A stretch of DNA of 64,000 nt from Tanypteryx hageni (Eukaryota > Arthropoda > Insecta > Odonata > Petaluridae). This document shows positions 37,412-48,388 of this stretch, in pieces. A model generated the notes under the pieces. The model was not told where the DNA came from, ran no database searches, and saw only the letters and a program-made list of their open reading frames with translations. The translations under genes were made by a program, and so were the position numbers. The stretch's first letter is position 1. Each line of letters starts with the position of its first letter. The DNA lies in contig CM054114.1 of assembly GCA_028673005.1 (NCBI GenBank), positions 129,848,470 to 129,912,469 on the forward strand, in the 5' to 3' direction.

Positions 37412-38043
37412 TCTAGACAGTTCAACGCAATCGAATGATATATCATATTTAGGCATAACATTATCCAGAATAGAGACTATGAACGATATACCGCTACAAT
37501 GAATGGTAGTTTATTCTTGCTGTTTTGAACAAAACGTCGATTCATTCAGAAATGGCTTTAAATATTTGCTCAGTGATAGAGCTTGGAGCTACAAAGAATA
37601 CGGCATAATCCATATTTCTAAAAAATAACTATGTTGCATCAAGCGACATAATATTATGATTTTTACCCAGGTCTCCCCAGTTTTCTCAACAACCCTCTTC
37701 CAGCAATAATGCTTCGGAGTCTATTTTCCTTAGCCAATCCGCATAATACTTGATATTTTTGTATGGTGTAACTATTTATCAAATTTTATTTCCGCACAAT
37801 TCACATAATCGATATATTTATATATTCCACTTACGAGCAGAATACATTTTCTGCGGCTTTGTTATTTTTGTAGCAGTATCAGTTCCTTTCAATCAAGAAA
37901 GACTATAGTGAGACCTGGTGCAGACATAGTATATGAGAAATTAAATTAAATTAAATTAATTAACGTGTACCGATTATTTTACTTTCCCGTCTACGATGCA
38001 TGTACGTATATAGAGGTGTTATGACAGTGAACATTTATATAAC
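37412..38043. other. Stretch without recognisable features
   Basis: AT-rich, nothing supported. A short AAATT tandem run lies near 37941-37956. Confidence 0.55.
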
Positions 38044-38071
38044 ATATATATATATATATATATATATAATT
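38044..38071. repeat. (TA)n microsatellite
   Basis: Uninterrupted TA repeat of about 28 bp. Confidence 0.9.
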
Positions 38072-38824
38072 ACACACAACTGCGGTCTTTAAAAAAATCC
38101 TTAATCTTCCAAGTGATAAATGCCCCATAAGCGCAAAATGGTTACGCCGCCGAATTTCCATTTGGAATTCGCACGCTCGTTCCTGCGGGCGTTCGTGATT
38201 TGTTATTTTATTCGGCGAAAATCGCCTGTTGGACGTTATGGCGGTCACGAAAAGGGCAGATGCGTTACGTGAGGCGTACATGACCGAAACTTAATTCCGC
38301 CTTCCGACCCAAGTCGGCCGGCGTGTCGCGTTACCTGACCTATATTCAATTTGTTTTGGTGATTCCTTAATGTAATAAATGCGGACACACTTTTCCATTG
38401 ACCCGCGAATACATAAGACTTGCATTTATAACAAATATATGCGATATTTAAAGACGATGATAGGGGAGGATGATGGGAAACAAAATTATTCTGAAGCTTG
38501 GGAAAAGTAGAAAATCTTGATTTTTGCGCCAGAGAAAGGGAGGTTTACTGCATTATCATTTCACTGCCTTTTAAATTATGATTATGGACGCTATAAGAGT
38601 AAACTTTTGTTTCTTCACATTATTATTTTATTATTTGTGTATATATTCACGTTTTAACTAATATATTTATGTATTGGGGAGGGGGGGATTTCAGCTGATA
38701 GACGGCTTGAAAAGAATAGCGAGCCACTAAGGAATGAAGGAAATTGCGGATAGCACGAGTATGTGGAGAACCTGGTTTAACCAATAATAATCACGGACCT
38801 GTCTACGGTCAGAATACCTATTAC

Positions 38825-38825
<1 letters not shown>
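38072..38825. other. Stretch without recognisable genes
   Basis: CpG-richer at about 38140-38340. The 96-codon minus-strand ORF (37991-38281) runs into the TA repeat and is not recognisable. Confidence 0.45.

Positions 38826-38895
<70 letters not shown>
38826..38895. repeat. (TA)n microsatellite, about 70 bp
   Basis: Uninterrupted TA repeat, the longest in the window. It is followed by a CT-rich stretch (38902-38945). The minus-strand frames covering it are Ile/Tyr artefacts. Confidence 0.95.
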
Positions 38896-38900
<5 letters not shown>

Positions 38901-39118
38901 GGCCTCCCTTTCCCACCTCCTCCTCTTCCTCCCTCCCCCTCTCCCAATAAATTTTTTAAGAAAGAAAATTTCAACCATAAAAGTAGCTTATATTAAAATT
39001 TTGGTGAAGATTCATTGAGAATTGGCTGAGTTATAGCGGTTCAAAAAGCATTAGCGACAAAGAGGTAAACTAAGCAAATTATATTATAACAAAATTATTT
39101 TATAGGATATATGTATGT

Positions 39119-39245
39119 ACCGAATACTGTATGTCTTGACACTATAATGATTAAACCTCATAAATGATAGAGAATGTCTATTCTTTTTCTCTATCAGTTA
39201 TGTAGTTTCTTCATTATAGCGCAAGGCATATAGTATTTGGTTAAA
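39119..39245 (+). other. Long imperfect hairpin, candidate small-RNA precursor
   Basis: The left arm 39119-39174 (ACCGAATACTGTATGTCTTG ... GATAGAGAA) pairs with the right arm about 39188-39243 (complement of ACCAAATACTATATGCCTTG ... GATAGAGAA) around a loop of roughly 13 nt. Several of the arm differences (G4, G11, T16 of the left arm) would be G:U pairs if the plus strand is transcribed. Size and shape suit an arthropod pre-miRNA or hairpin siRNA. A decayed foldback transposon is the main alternative, since C-to-T decay gives the same pattern. Confidence 0.4.
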
Positions 39246-42200
39246 CATTTTCCTTTTTTGGATAATTTTTTATCCTTTGTCCATGACATTAAAAAACCGA
39301 GACTTTTTTCTTTTTCTCAGTACCTGAAAGTGCATGTCTGAACTACTTATGTTGATTTTAAACTTCCCTTTCAACTCAAAACTTCAAAAGGGTTTCGCCG
39401 GAAATCTTTCGTTTGCTTTACGCGCTCTCGTCACGAGCGATTCATTCACCTTTGAGCGAATCCGCCATCTTCATCCATTTTCTCTCTCGCCTCCCTTTAA
39501 GGCGCACCTGCCCACATTTCCCTCCTGTAATCCACCCATGCGAAAATAGACTCCTCGAATTTTAATATCTCGCCCGACGCAAGTCGCAGCGTTCTCGGAA
39601 AAAAACTAAACTCCGCCTAAAGTCGGTAGATGAGTCCCAACTGCCACTGGTATACTGCCGATCCATTTTTTATTGGAAAAAGTATCCCGACTCTTTTATA
39701 CGGTTATTATTAGAGGAGTGCCTGTGGTCAACATTCTATGCCTGTGACAATGGTCATAGAATATCCCTGGGGGATTTTCGAAAAAAATGTGAAAACGTTG
39801 ACTTAATTAAAACTAGGGATCGGTTTATAAAAAAAACTAAGGACGTGGATGCTATTGAAATACCATATAAATGCAAATACATGAATACCCATTGTTGCTG
39901 GAGGCATTAATTTTCTTATATACTAAAAGCAATCTTATAAACAAAAGATATGTTTATGTAACTTTGTTCATTCACTTCTTGATAAATAAATTACAATTTT
40001 ATATAGATTGAGGAGGGCAGGACCTTCTAGCGCGGACATACGCATAATCTTAATCGCCGTATTCATAGTATCAGAAGTTTATAATCAGCTGTGACTATCG
40101 AAAGATTGTATGCCACCTAGAAGTAAGGGGCAAATGTGCTCTGGAACACTTGTGTTTATGTAATAAAAATAACACCAAAAATACTATAGGTATAATATAT
40201 TTATTAAATCTTTTCATAACGTCGGCGTAATATAGATGGAAGTAAACTAACGTACTGTTTTTCAGTAAAATGTTTGTCATTTCAGAGAATGATGCTCATT
40301 CTAATTTAAGACGAAACGAAATTTTTATCCACATGACTGAGGGAAATGTGGTTAGATATATCGATAGGTGGAGACACCATCATAGTGGTCATATCTTAGG
40401 ATAGCTCCGAAAAACAACAAGTCAACGCCACTAAGGGAAATGATTGATTCTTGGATTTTCTTTCTATCCATTTCTCTCGTTCTTCACTATTCTCTTCCTA
40501 ACATTCAATATTTGAAATATCACAACTTCTGCTGTCACTATCATCCTACTTTCAAGACTTGGTCAAAAATTCCCATATTGCAAAATGTGCTTACTCACGT
40601 CACTGCAGTTCGCAGCTTAAGCTTTTGGACACTCGGCAATATACTCACCTGGAAAGAGAAAAAAACTCAATTAATATCATGAGTCAAAGGGTTTGAGGGA
40701 AAAAGGGAGCATTCATTTGTTTTCACACGACAGCGGAAAAATAATAGTCGGTATCGTCAAAATTAATTTTTACCGTCAGGAAATGTCTAAACATCAGTTT
40801 TAATGCATACAATTCAGAAAAACACTTTCCACTTTCAGAGAAACATAACCTTTCAATTAATTTCATGCCTATAAATCAGAAAATATAAATTTAAACCTGG
40901 AAATATGAGGGAAGTGGATAAAGGACGCTATCGCAAATTTCTAAATAATTGTTTATTTATCTCCATTTGAAATTAAAATCATTGTGATGTCCTTTAGAAC
41001 AGTTTCGAGGTTGTTTACGCAATTATTTCCTTGGTTATCTCTTTTCTCTATGCAAACTAATCCCGGATTAAAATTAGTGTTTCTACTAGAATGGCGTTGG
41101 CGCTGCGAAATATATGGAGTTAAACCGAAATGAGTATTACAGTCGTTCCAACATCATTGTTCGCAAACTTTCGTTAGCAACAAACGAGGGTGGCAATATG
41201 TCTTATTACGCTAAATTGATGGTTGATTGAAGAGGAAAATTTTGATGAACAGAATGGTGGAAAGTATTGGATGTTACCAAAAAAGGAACGTTCAATCACT
41301 TTAATAATGACAGACTTAAGTTCCAATAATAATAATAATAGATTGACTAGGGGATCCGTGGGATCTTTGGCCTCGCTCAGCCCACTTATTTTAGTAGGAC
41401 TGGGGGGGGGGAATCGTATGTTCAATATTATTATCGTCTTCATAGTTCTCCTGCACTTCATACAGTGGGGATGAAATATTTGAATAGAATTGAAAACGCT
41501 GCTCTCAGCAGTAAAAGATGTATGGAAGAAATGTAAATATAAGAAACGCACCAAATACGAAACTAATGGAAAATGAACCTAATTGTCTCCTCGTTGAGAC
41601 AGCAGTTATAGTAGAACAGACAAACAGACAAATAAATAAACAGACAAAGTGCACAGGGATTTAACAGGAGAGACCGCGTGAACTATGCCAGCAGCGTTGC
41701 ATTTTTCCACGAGCCGAAAAAATAGAATTTTAAGAACACCATGATTTATCTAGCGATCGGAATTTCCGAGCAAAAAACCGAAGGCAATTTCGTGGCATTG
41801 AATGGAATAAATTACGAAACTTCCCTCGAATAATTACATCAGTTCGAAGGAGCATTGTGACAACAATTTTTTCCTCCCTAGACGACGTGCCAATCTTTTT
41901 TTTTAATCACAATGAGGTCCGGAAGGCGTGGGAAAGTAATTTCCTTGTTAACACGGGCACGCCACACCCCCTTTGAAAAGGGCTTACTCATTAGCTCTCC
42001 GGACGGGTGGGCCGTATCTGGAAGCTAATATCCATTCGACAAAATGGACGTCCCGCAAATGACACAGGGCCCCGTTTGGAAAGAGGTGCACCATTTTCTA
42101 TTTAAAAAACACAAAAGGTTTCCTCCGCAATAAAAACGATTTATCCAAGCCAGCTTTGATAAACGGAAGTGCTTGTTATATGCACAAATTACGCCGGTCA

Positions 42201-43228
42201 ATGGGAAAGAAAATTCATTACGTTACATATCCAGGGACAACAATGGCTCTAATTGTTCGGCTAATGCAGTCGGAACGAAAAGTTTATTTGTTTTTTCCCT
42301 CGGCATTGTGTTTCCAACGCCCGGATACCTTTTATAGATTTTTCCTGCCCACATTACTCCTTTCAATGGCGAAATCAATAAATATCATTCCAAATCAGAC
42401 GAGCGAGAGAATAAAACCGCTAGAGCGATTACGGAACGCTTCGTTTGAAAGCGGATCCCGAACAACAATGGATCTGATTGCCACTCAATAGCTTTTATAT
42501 TTCCTTTCGGTTTCTTGTTGTTGTTTTTTAAATTTTATTCTTGACGTCCCTCGCGAGAATCTATTAAAAGGCCCCTTAAAGAGCATTGTGCCCCCTGGTA
42601 CCGCTTCAACAAATAATATTCAATCGAATCTAGGGAGAGAAAGAGATGAAGTGAGATAATGAGTGAGTTGAATAGAGTGAGATAGAGAGAGATATGTGGA
42701 ATTCTTTTTGAAATCACATCCAAACTTTTCCTTCCATTGTTCCCACCGTGATGGGGCATGTTAAAGGGATTAAAAATACGAAACTCGTCGGTTAACTTTT
42801 TAGGTTTCTCCCGGCCACATACGTCTACAAGTGATGCATATAGCGCGAGCCCCTTAAAACGCCCGCGTATCGTATTTACTGGCGTAATCTTCCCATTTTC
42901 TCTCTTTCAGTATTTTCCCACCATCCGTGGATCAGGGCGGACCGGAGGCGAGATTTTCTCTACGCTGATTCCGAATCCATTTGCGATAAATTTGCGAATT
43001 TTAGAAGAAAAGTTGTGGGATGGAAATGCATTGTATCTGTAACATGAAATATCTCACTTTTGAAATCTTCATTTGACCTAAAAGATGGGAATTTTCAATC
43101 ACTTCAAACAGTTTTTTCAGCAAAATGGTCGAAATGAACGAAGACTAAAAAAATTGTTTCACCCTAGCGTCAAAATTTCTATGTTTTAGCGAAACATTAC
43201 TTCTATGAGCACATCTGACATTTCGTAA
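39246..43228. other. Stretch without recognisable genes
   Basis: ORFs at 41174-41554 (minus, 126 codons), 42156-42491 and 42758-43042 have no recognisable motifs, and the first overlaps an open plus frame. A short (AAT)n run lies at 41329-41339 and a G run at 41402-41411. GC rises somewhat at 41990-42480. Confidence 0.5.
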
Positions 43229-43274
<46 letters not shown>

Positions 43275-43653
43275 TAAGGCTTAATGATAGATGAGTTTGA
43301 AAGTTTGCAACGCGAGATCTCCGAATCTACTAGACCAATTTTCTCGAAACCTTTATTGAAAGATTAAGCGGAATCTCGAAGAGGTTTTAGGTTTAAGTTT
43401 ATTATAATAACATAAGCCATTTCAAGGATATGGCGATTTTTCAGCGAACACCCATTTTCCTACGCTCCTTTATGACTTTCGGCGGGCTGTGGGAGGGGTG
43501 AGTAAAAGAGGGGCGGGCGGTGGGAGGAGTGAATGAAAGAGGGGCGGGCGGTGGGAGGGCTGAGTGAAAGAGGGGGGCGGTGGGAGGGATGAGTAACAGA
43601 GTGGCGGGTGCAATCCTGAATCCCACCCGGGCAACGCCGGGTCACACAGCTAG
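43229..43653 (+). mobile_element. Non-autonomous Helitron-like element (425 bp)
   Basis: The unit starts TCTATATATA after an A and ends CTAG before a T, which fits Helitron rules (5' TC, 3' CTRR, insertion between A and T, no target duplication). Just before the 3' end a perfect 6-bp hairpin, ACCCGG-GCAACG-CCGGGT at 43625-43642, lies 11 bp from the terminus, as expected of Helitrons. A (TA)n run occupies 43231-43266. No Rep/helicase is encoded. The short minus-strand Pro/Ser frames come from the internal minisatellite. Confidence 0.8.
43481..43602 (+). repeat. Minisatellite inside the Helitron, 31-bp period
   Basis: GGCGGGCKGTGGGAGG recurs at 43481, 43512, 43543 and, slightly changed, at 43574, exactly 31 bp apart. 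Each is followed by GAGTRAAAGAGG or a close variant. Internal minisatellites are common in short Helitron derivatives. Confidence 0.9.
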
Positions 43654-44484
43654 TCACCAAATATAAAGAGGAAACAGGTAAGTACGTCTCAAAGTGTTTA
43701 AAAGCGCACATTTAAATAGGAATTTTTGAATTCCATGCCAGGATATATGCCTGTTGCAAAGTTTGCAGAGAGTTTCTCTTCCTCAGATTTTCTTCTTTAA
43801 ACGAATTTCTTTCACAGTGATTGCCGTTTAAACCGTCTTTTACGAGCAATAAAATATAGGGCTATGCCGGTAACTACTTTTCACATGTAAAAATGAAGAT
43901 GTTAGAATTATACCAGTGAATATGGTAGGTGTAATTTATTGGCGTTGTTATTTTATGCATTATTCTCATACCAATTTCGCGTGTAAATACCCATCAATAT
44001 GACAGGAAATAATATAATCTCTATACATTTAATAATTTTTTTTATCCCTCTTCATATTCCATGAATTTATTTATTCATGGTTCTCAATTATCAAATTTAT
44101 ATGTAGTAGGCAAAAGTTAATTCCAAAATGCAACATAAACAAACAAAAAATTAAATTATTTTCATTATAAAATAAAAATGATAGTGTAACAGATAGAAAA
44201 TATATTTTTTAATTCTGATGTTAATGGATAAGTTACATTCTTTCGTTAAAAAATTACACTAATTTAATTGAGGACGTGCATGTAATCAATATAAAAATAT
44301 ATTCATTGCGACTCAACATTATATGCACGACTCAAGAAATATCATTATACACTACATAATACTTGTTCTGATAAACACGTAATGGCGTTCTATATCTAAA
44401 TCCAATTTTGAATACAAAATCCTATGAAAATAATTACAGTATGATTGCATGGCAAAATTATGTATATAGGCTATGCTCAAATAG

Positions 44485-44486
<2 letters not shown>
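43654..44486. other. AT-rich stretch, no features
   Basis: No ORF, repeat or RNA gene recognised between the Helitron and the TA repeat that precedes the LINE. Confidence 0.6.

Positions 44487-44537
<51 letters not shown>
44487..44537. repeat. (TA)n microsatellite at the LINE 5' boundary
   Basis: About 50 bp of TA directly abuts the GC-rich LINE leader. A second TA run abuts the 3' end at 47767-47784, so the LINE lies between two TA runs. Confidence 0.92.
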
Positions 44538-44541
<4 letters not shown>

Positions 44542-44780
44542 CGGAGGAGCCTGTAACCTCTAGAGGGCGCGTCCCCGGGTGGCGGATAGGGGAATGCTCT
44601 ACAGATATGTAGGGTAGGAGGGAAATAAAATACCTCCCGCGGACCAACAGGCAGCAGCGTCTGTTCTCCATATTAGGGGCGGCTGCAAACAGCGTCTGTT
44701 CCCCATGTTAGGGGCGGCTGAATATATAGGCGGAAGGCAATGGGAAACCACCGCCACAATATATCCCATGTAGAGGCATC
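44538..44780 (+). promoter_or_regulatory. LINE 5'UTR with 35-bp tandem duplication
   Basis: This GC-rich leader contrasts sharply with the AT-rich flank. CAGCGTCTGTT starts at 44655 and again at 44690, each copy ending in TTAGGGGCGGCTG, giving two 35-bp monomers. CCTCTAGAGGGCGC at 44557-44570 fits 13 of 14 positions of the CTCF core consensus. Tandem monomers in LINE leaders often act as internal promoters; that role is inferred here. Confidence 0.65.
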
Positions 44781-47741
44781 ATGACGGAGTCTTCTCTTGT
44801 TAAATATTCCGGAGGCAAAATGGTCCCCCGCTCGGATCTCCGGGGGGGACAACACGAGAGGTTCCGTTTAACACAAGGAAGGAAGGATGCTGGAAAGAAG
44901 TTGAGAATTGGCACGTGGAATGTTAGAACACTCCTACGAGCAGGGAAGTTGGAAAATTTAAAGAAAGAGATGAAAATAAATAGAATGGATATGATTGGCT
45001 TAAGTGAAATGAGATGGGAAGGAAGAGGGGAAATAAAAAGTGATGACATCACAGTGTACTATTCAGGAGGTACTAGAGGAACGAATGGAGTAGGGGTAAT
45101 TTTGAATAAGGAAATAGCAAATTGTGTACAGAGGGTGATATTTGTAAATGATAGAGCAATTGGTCTTAGAATAGGAATGCACCCGAAAGATCTACTGTTG
45201 ATACAAGTTTATATGCCGACCAGCCAACATGAAGATGAGGCTGTTGAAGAAATATACGAGAAGATAGAAAATATTATGGAGGAGGAAGGTAAAAACTGTT
45301 GCAAGATAGTGATGGGCGATTGGAACGCTGTGGTAGGAGAGGGAAGAGAAGACCAAGTAGTAGGAAAATTTGGACTAGGGAAAAGAAATGAAAGAGGTGA
45401 AAGACTTGTTGAGTTCTGTAAAGAGAAGAGGATGTTTATATCAAATACTTGGTTTGAAAATCATAAGAGAAGGCTATACACGTGGAAATCACCAGGAGAT
45501 GGAGCCAGATATCAAATAGATTATATTCTAGTGGAAGAAAGATATAGAAATGGAGTAAAAAAGGCATATGGACTTCCAGGAGCAGACATTGACAGTGATC
45601 ATGTGCTCCTCATGGCCGAAATAAAACTAGCCTTGAAGAAGGTTAAGAAGGCTAAGATAGTTAGGAAATGGGATTTAGAGAATATAGCCACAGTAGGAAA
45701 AGAAAGAATAGGAGAAAAATTAGCTCAGGCAATCAAAAGAGAAAACGTGTCGGAGGAAAATGTGGATGAAGCATGGAATAGGATAAAGAAGGCTATAAGG
45801 AAAACAGCAGAACAGGCTATTGGGTTTTTCAAAGGAAAAAGAATAAAAAAGCCATGGGTGACAAAGGAAATGATAGAAAAGATGGAAGAAAGAAGGCAAT
45901 ACAAAAGCAGGACTGATGAAGATGGAAAAAGGAAATACAGGAAACTGAATAATGAACTAAGAAGAGAAACCCAAAAAGCAAGGGAGAAATGGCTAGAGGA
46001 GGAATGCTCAGATATAGAAGATCTAGAGAGAAAAGGAATGTATGACTTGATGTATAAGAAAGTAAAAAATGTAACGTGGGATAGACGGAGAACAAGTGCA
46101 TGTGTGAAAGAGATTGCAAGTAAAGAAGATAAAGTTCTATATAAGGAAGAGGAGGTCCTTAATAGATGGAGAGAATACATGGAGGAGTTGTACAAATCAA
46201 ATGAAAAACCAAAGGATCTCCGTATTGAAGAGCAGGATGAAATAAATAATGACGAAACAGGGGTTTCGATATTGAAAATAGAGGTGCTACAAGCAATAAA
46301 GGATATGAAGAATGGGAAGGCAATGGGGGTAGATGAGATACCGATAGAATTATTTAAGTGTCTTAATGAGGAAGGACTGGAAGAAATAGTGAAGTTGTGT
46401 AATGCAATCTATGACAAGGGGATGTGGCCAGAGGATTTCGTCAAAACAATTATGATTCCAATTCCGAAAAAGCAAGGAACAAGAAAATGCAGTGAACACA
46501 GAACAATCAGTTTAATTACACATGCAGCAAAGGTTCTACTTAGGGTTATGAACAGGAGACTAATTAGCAAAATGGAAGAAAATGTTGCAGAGGAACAGTT
46601 TGGATTTAGAAAGAGTAGAGGTACAAGAGATGCAATAGGATTGATAAGAATGAGTGGAGAGAGATATATAGAAAGGGGTAAAGGAATTAGTCTGTGCTTC
46701 ATAGATATGGAGAAGGCATTCGACCGAGTGAACTGGGAAAAACTGATGGAAATACTAAAAGCAAAAAAAGTAGACTGGAAAGATAGAAGGTTAATTAAAG
46801 AGCTGTATATGAAACAGAAAGCAGCTATGAGGATAAAAGATGCACAGACCGAATGGTATGATTTAGGAAGAGGAGTAAGGCAAGGTTGCTGCTTATCGCC
46901 AACCCTGTTCAATATATATGCTGAAGAAATGATTGACAATGGAATAGGGAATGATAAAGGAATTAGTATTGGGGGTAGAATAATAAATTGTATAAGGTTT
47001 GCTGATGACATGGTAATTTTGGCAGATGAAACGAGGCATATTCAGGAAATGGTTACAAAGCTAGAAGACAGGATGATGGAATATGGAATGAAAATGAACA
47101 TAAAGAAAACAAAGGTGATGAGAATAGGGGATAGAGAGATTATGAATGTGTCAATAAAGGATGGAAGAGTAGAGCAAGTAAAACAGTATAGATATTTGGG
47201 AAGCATGCTAACTGAAGACTGGAGAAGTGAAAAAGAAATAAGAACAAGAATAGCAATGGCAAAAGAAACATTTAATAAGAAAAAACGGGTACTATGTGGT
47301 AAAATGGATTTAAATCTGAAGAAACGTCTTGTGAAGTGCTATGTTTGGAGTGTATTGCTTTATGGGTGTGAAACATGGACGCTAAAGAAAAGAGAGAAAG
47401 AAAGACTAGAGGCATTTGAAATGTGGGTGTGGAGGCGGATGGAGAAGGTTAAGTGGACGGATAGGATAAGGAATGAAGCAATACTAACAAGGGTGAATGA
47501 GAAGAGAAGATTACTTGAAACAATTCAGAGGAGGAAAAGTAACTGGTTAGGGCATATCTTGAGAGGAGAAGGTTTACTATTGATGGTGTTGGAAGGATCA
47601 GTAGAAGGGGAAAGGAAAAGGGGACGTAGAAGAATAAAAATGTTTGACGATCTGAAAGAAAGGGGAGGGTATCAGGAAATGAAAGAAATGGCAAGGAACA
47701 GAAATGAGTGGAGACAACGCTGGTGCCAGGGACCTGCCTAG
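44781..47741 (+). CDS. LINE (non-LTR) retrotransposon polyprotein: endonuclease plus reverse transcriptase, RTE-like
   Basis: A single uninterrupted 986-residue frame. The N-terminal part (about 42-285) is an endonuclease/exonuclease/phosphatase-fold nuclease: GTWNVRT (44-50), SEMRW (75-79), MGDWNA (178-183), QIDYIL (245-250) and the terminal SDH (272-274) supply the expected Asn, Glu, Asp/Asn and Asp-His residues. A basic linker follows. The reverse transcriptase spans about 500-800: NGKAMGVDEIP (511-521), EEQFGFRKSRGTRDAI (604-619), FIDMEKAFDR (640-649), GVRQGCCLSPTLFN (698-711) and the catalytic FADD (740-743). The C-terminal region (about 800-986) has YRYLGSML, LLYGCETWT and NWLGHILR, as in related elements. 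One ORF without ORF1 and this nuclease type suggest the RTE clade, which I cannot confirm. The start is the first ATG after the leader; Met14 is possible. It acts by target-primed reverse transcription in the nucleus. All catalytic motifs are intact, so it may be recently active. Confidence 0.95.
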   Translation: MTESSLVKYSGGKMVPRSDLRGGQHERFRLTQGRKDAGKKLRIGTWNVRTLLRAGKLENLKKEMKINRMDMIGLSEMRWEGRGEIKSDDITVYYSGGTRGTNGVGVILNKEIANCVQRVIFVNDRAIGLRIGMHPKDLLLIQVYMPTSQHEDEAVEEIYEKIENIMEEEGKNCCKIVMGDWNAVVGEGREDQVVGKFGLGKRNERGERLVEFCKEKRMFISNTWFENHKRRLYTWKSPGDGARYQIDYILVEERYRNGVKKAYGLPGADIDSDHVLLMAEIKLALKKVKKAKIVRKWDLENIATVGKERIGEKLAQAIKRENVSEENVDEAWNRIKKAIRKTAEQAIGFFKGKRIKKPWVTKEMIEKMEERRQYKSRTDEDGKRKYRKLNNELRRETQKAREKWLEEECSDIEDLERKGMYDLMYKKVKNVTWDRRRTSACVKEIASKEDKVLYKEEEVLNRWREYMEELYKSNEKPKDLRIEEQDEINNDETGVSILKIEVLQAIKDMKNGKAMGVDEIPIELFKCLNEEGLEEIVKLCNAIYDKGMWPEDFVKTIMIPIPKKQGTRKCSEHRTISLITHAAKVLLRVMNRRLISKMEENVAEEQFGFRKSRGTRDAIGLIRMSGERYIERGKGISLCFIDMEKAFDRVNWEKLMEILKAKKVDWKDRRLIKELYMKQKAAMRIKDAQTEWYDLGRGVRQGCCLSPTLFNIYAEEMIDNGIGNDKGISIGGRIINCIRFADDMVILADETRHIQEMVTKLEDRMMEYGMKMNIKKTKVMRIGDREIMNVSIKDGRVEQVKQYRYLGSMLTEDWRSEKEIRTRIAMAKETFNKKKRVLCGKMDLNLKKRLVKCYVWSVLLYGCETWTLKKREKERLEAFEMWVWRRMEKVKWTDRIRNEAILTRVNEKRRLLETIQRRKSNWLGHILRGEGLLLMVLEGSVEGERKRGRRRIKMFDDLKERGGYQEMKEMARNRNEWRQRWCQGPA

Positions 47742-47784
47742 AGGCAGAACACCTCATGATGATGATATATATATATATATATAT
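47742..47784 (+). repeat. LINE 3' end and (TA)n tail
   Basis: After the stop codon only about 20 bp precede an ATGATGATGAT run that grades into 18 bp of TA. Very short 3'UTRs ending in a microsatellite are usual for RTE-type LINEs, and there is no poly(A) tail. Confidence 0.8.
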
Positions 47785-48316
47785 CATAGGTAGTCTGTCT
47801 GTAGACAAGTCCATGATTATTCATGGTTAAACTTGGTTCTCCATATACTCCTATTTTCCGCTGTCCTTTTCATATCTTGATAACTCTCTTTCCCTTTCAA
47901 ATCGTCTATCAACTGAAACCTTTTCCTACCTCTTTCCCTTTTCCATCTAGTTTTCCTACTAACACGTCTTTAATCATACTCTCTCTCTCCTCAGGTATTG
48001 TCCAACCAATTATTTTCTCCAGCATTTCCTTAGTGATCCATGGTTTTCTGATTTTCTTCACTTGTTTTCCAATCTCTTTACTCAATGTATCCTTGATAAT
48101 GGTATTAATTTCTTTCCATTCTATATCCACGGACTTTGGTTTGTTTTCAAAATTTCTTAGGAGATCTCCCAACTTCATGCTGACTACATACTGACTTCTT
48201 TTTAGTTTTTCTAGATCCCAAGTCTGTCTTTCTATTCTCGTTTTTCTTATTTGTGAGAGCTTTGTACATACATCAACTATTAGAAGGTTGTGATCTGAAT
48301 ATATATATATATTCAC
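47785..48316 (-). pseudogene. Related LINE fragment lacking the reverse transcriptase
   Basis: Read on the minus strand from 48316, the frame begins in a TA repeat (Tyr/Ile), then YSDHNLLIVDV, matching the nuclease end SDHVLL of the intact LINE. It continues to RKPWITKEMLEK, which matches KPWVTKEMIEK at residues 357-367. It then passes directly to IIGWTI...GKGKEVGKGF and, after a frameshift near 47912, to LIDDLKGKESYQDMK and WRTKF, matching the C-terminal region (about 922-980). About 550 residues, the whole reverse transcriptase, are missing. It lies tail-to-tail with the intact LINE and shares its TA run. Sequence differences show it is another subfamily or an old copy. Confidence 0.82.
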
Positions 48317-48334
48317 TATCTTTCCTTTTCCTTA

Positions 48335-48340
<6 letters not shown>

Positions 48341-48381
<41 letters not shown>
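48341..48381. repeat. (TA)n microsatellite beside the truncated LINE
   Basis: About 40 bp of TA, separated by 28 bp from the 12-bp TA run that forms the broken 5' end of the LINE fragment. Confidence 0.9.

Positions 48382-48388
<7 letters not shown>

Noticed and set aside
38727..38978. Ile/Tyr-rich minus-strand ORFs
   Set aside because: Translation of a TA microsatellite.
43481..43602. CRISPR-like array
   Set aside because: Units abut with no spacers and lie inside a Helitron in a eukaryotic context; simple minisatellite.
46409..47011. 200-codon minus-strand ORF (and others at 45725-46195 and 47449-47814)
   Set aside because: Antisense shadows of the intact LINE coding sequence; no independent features.
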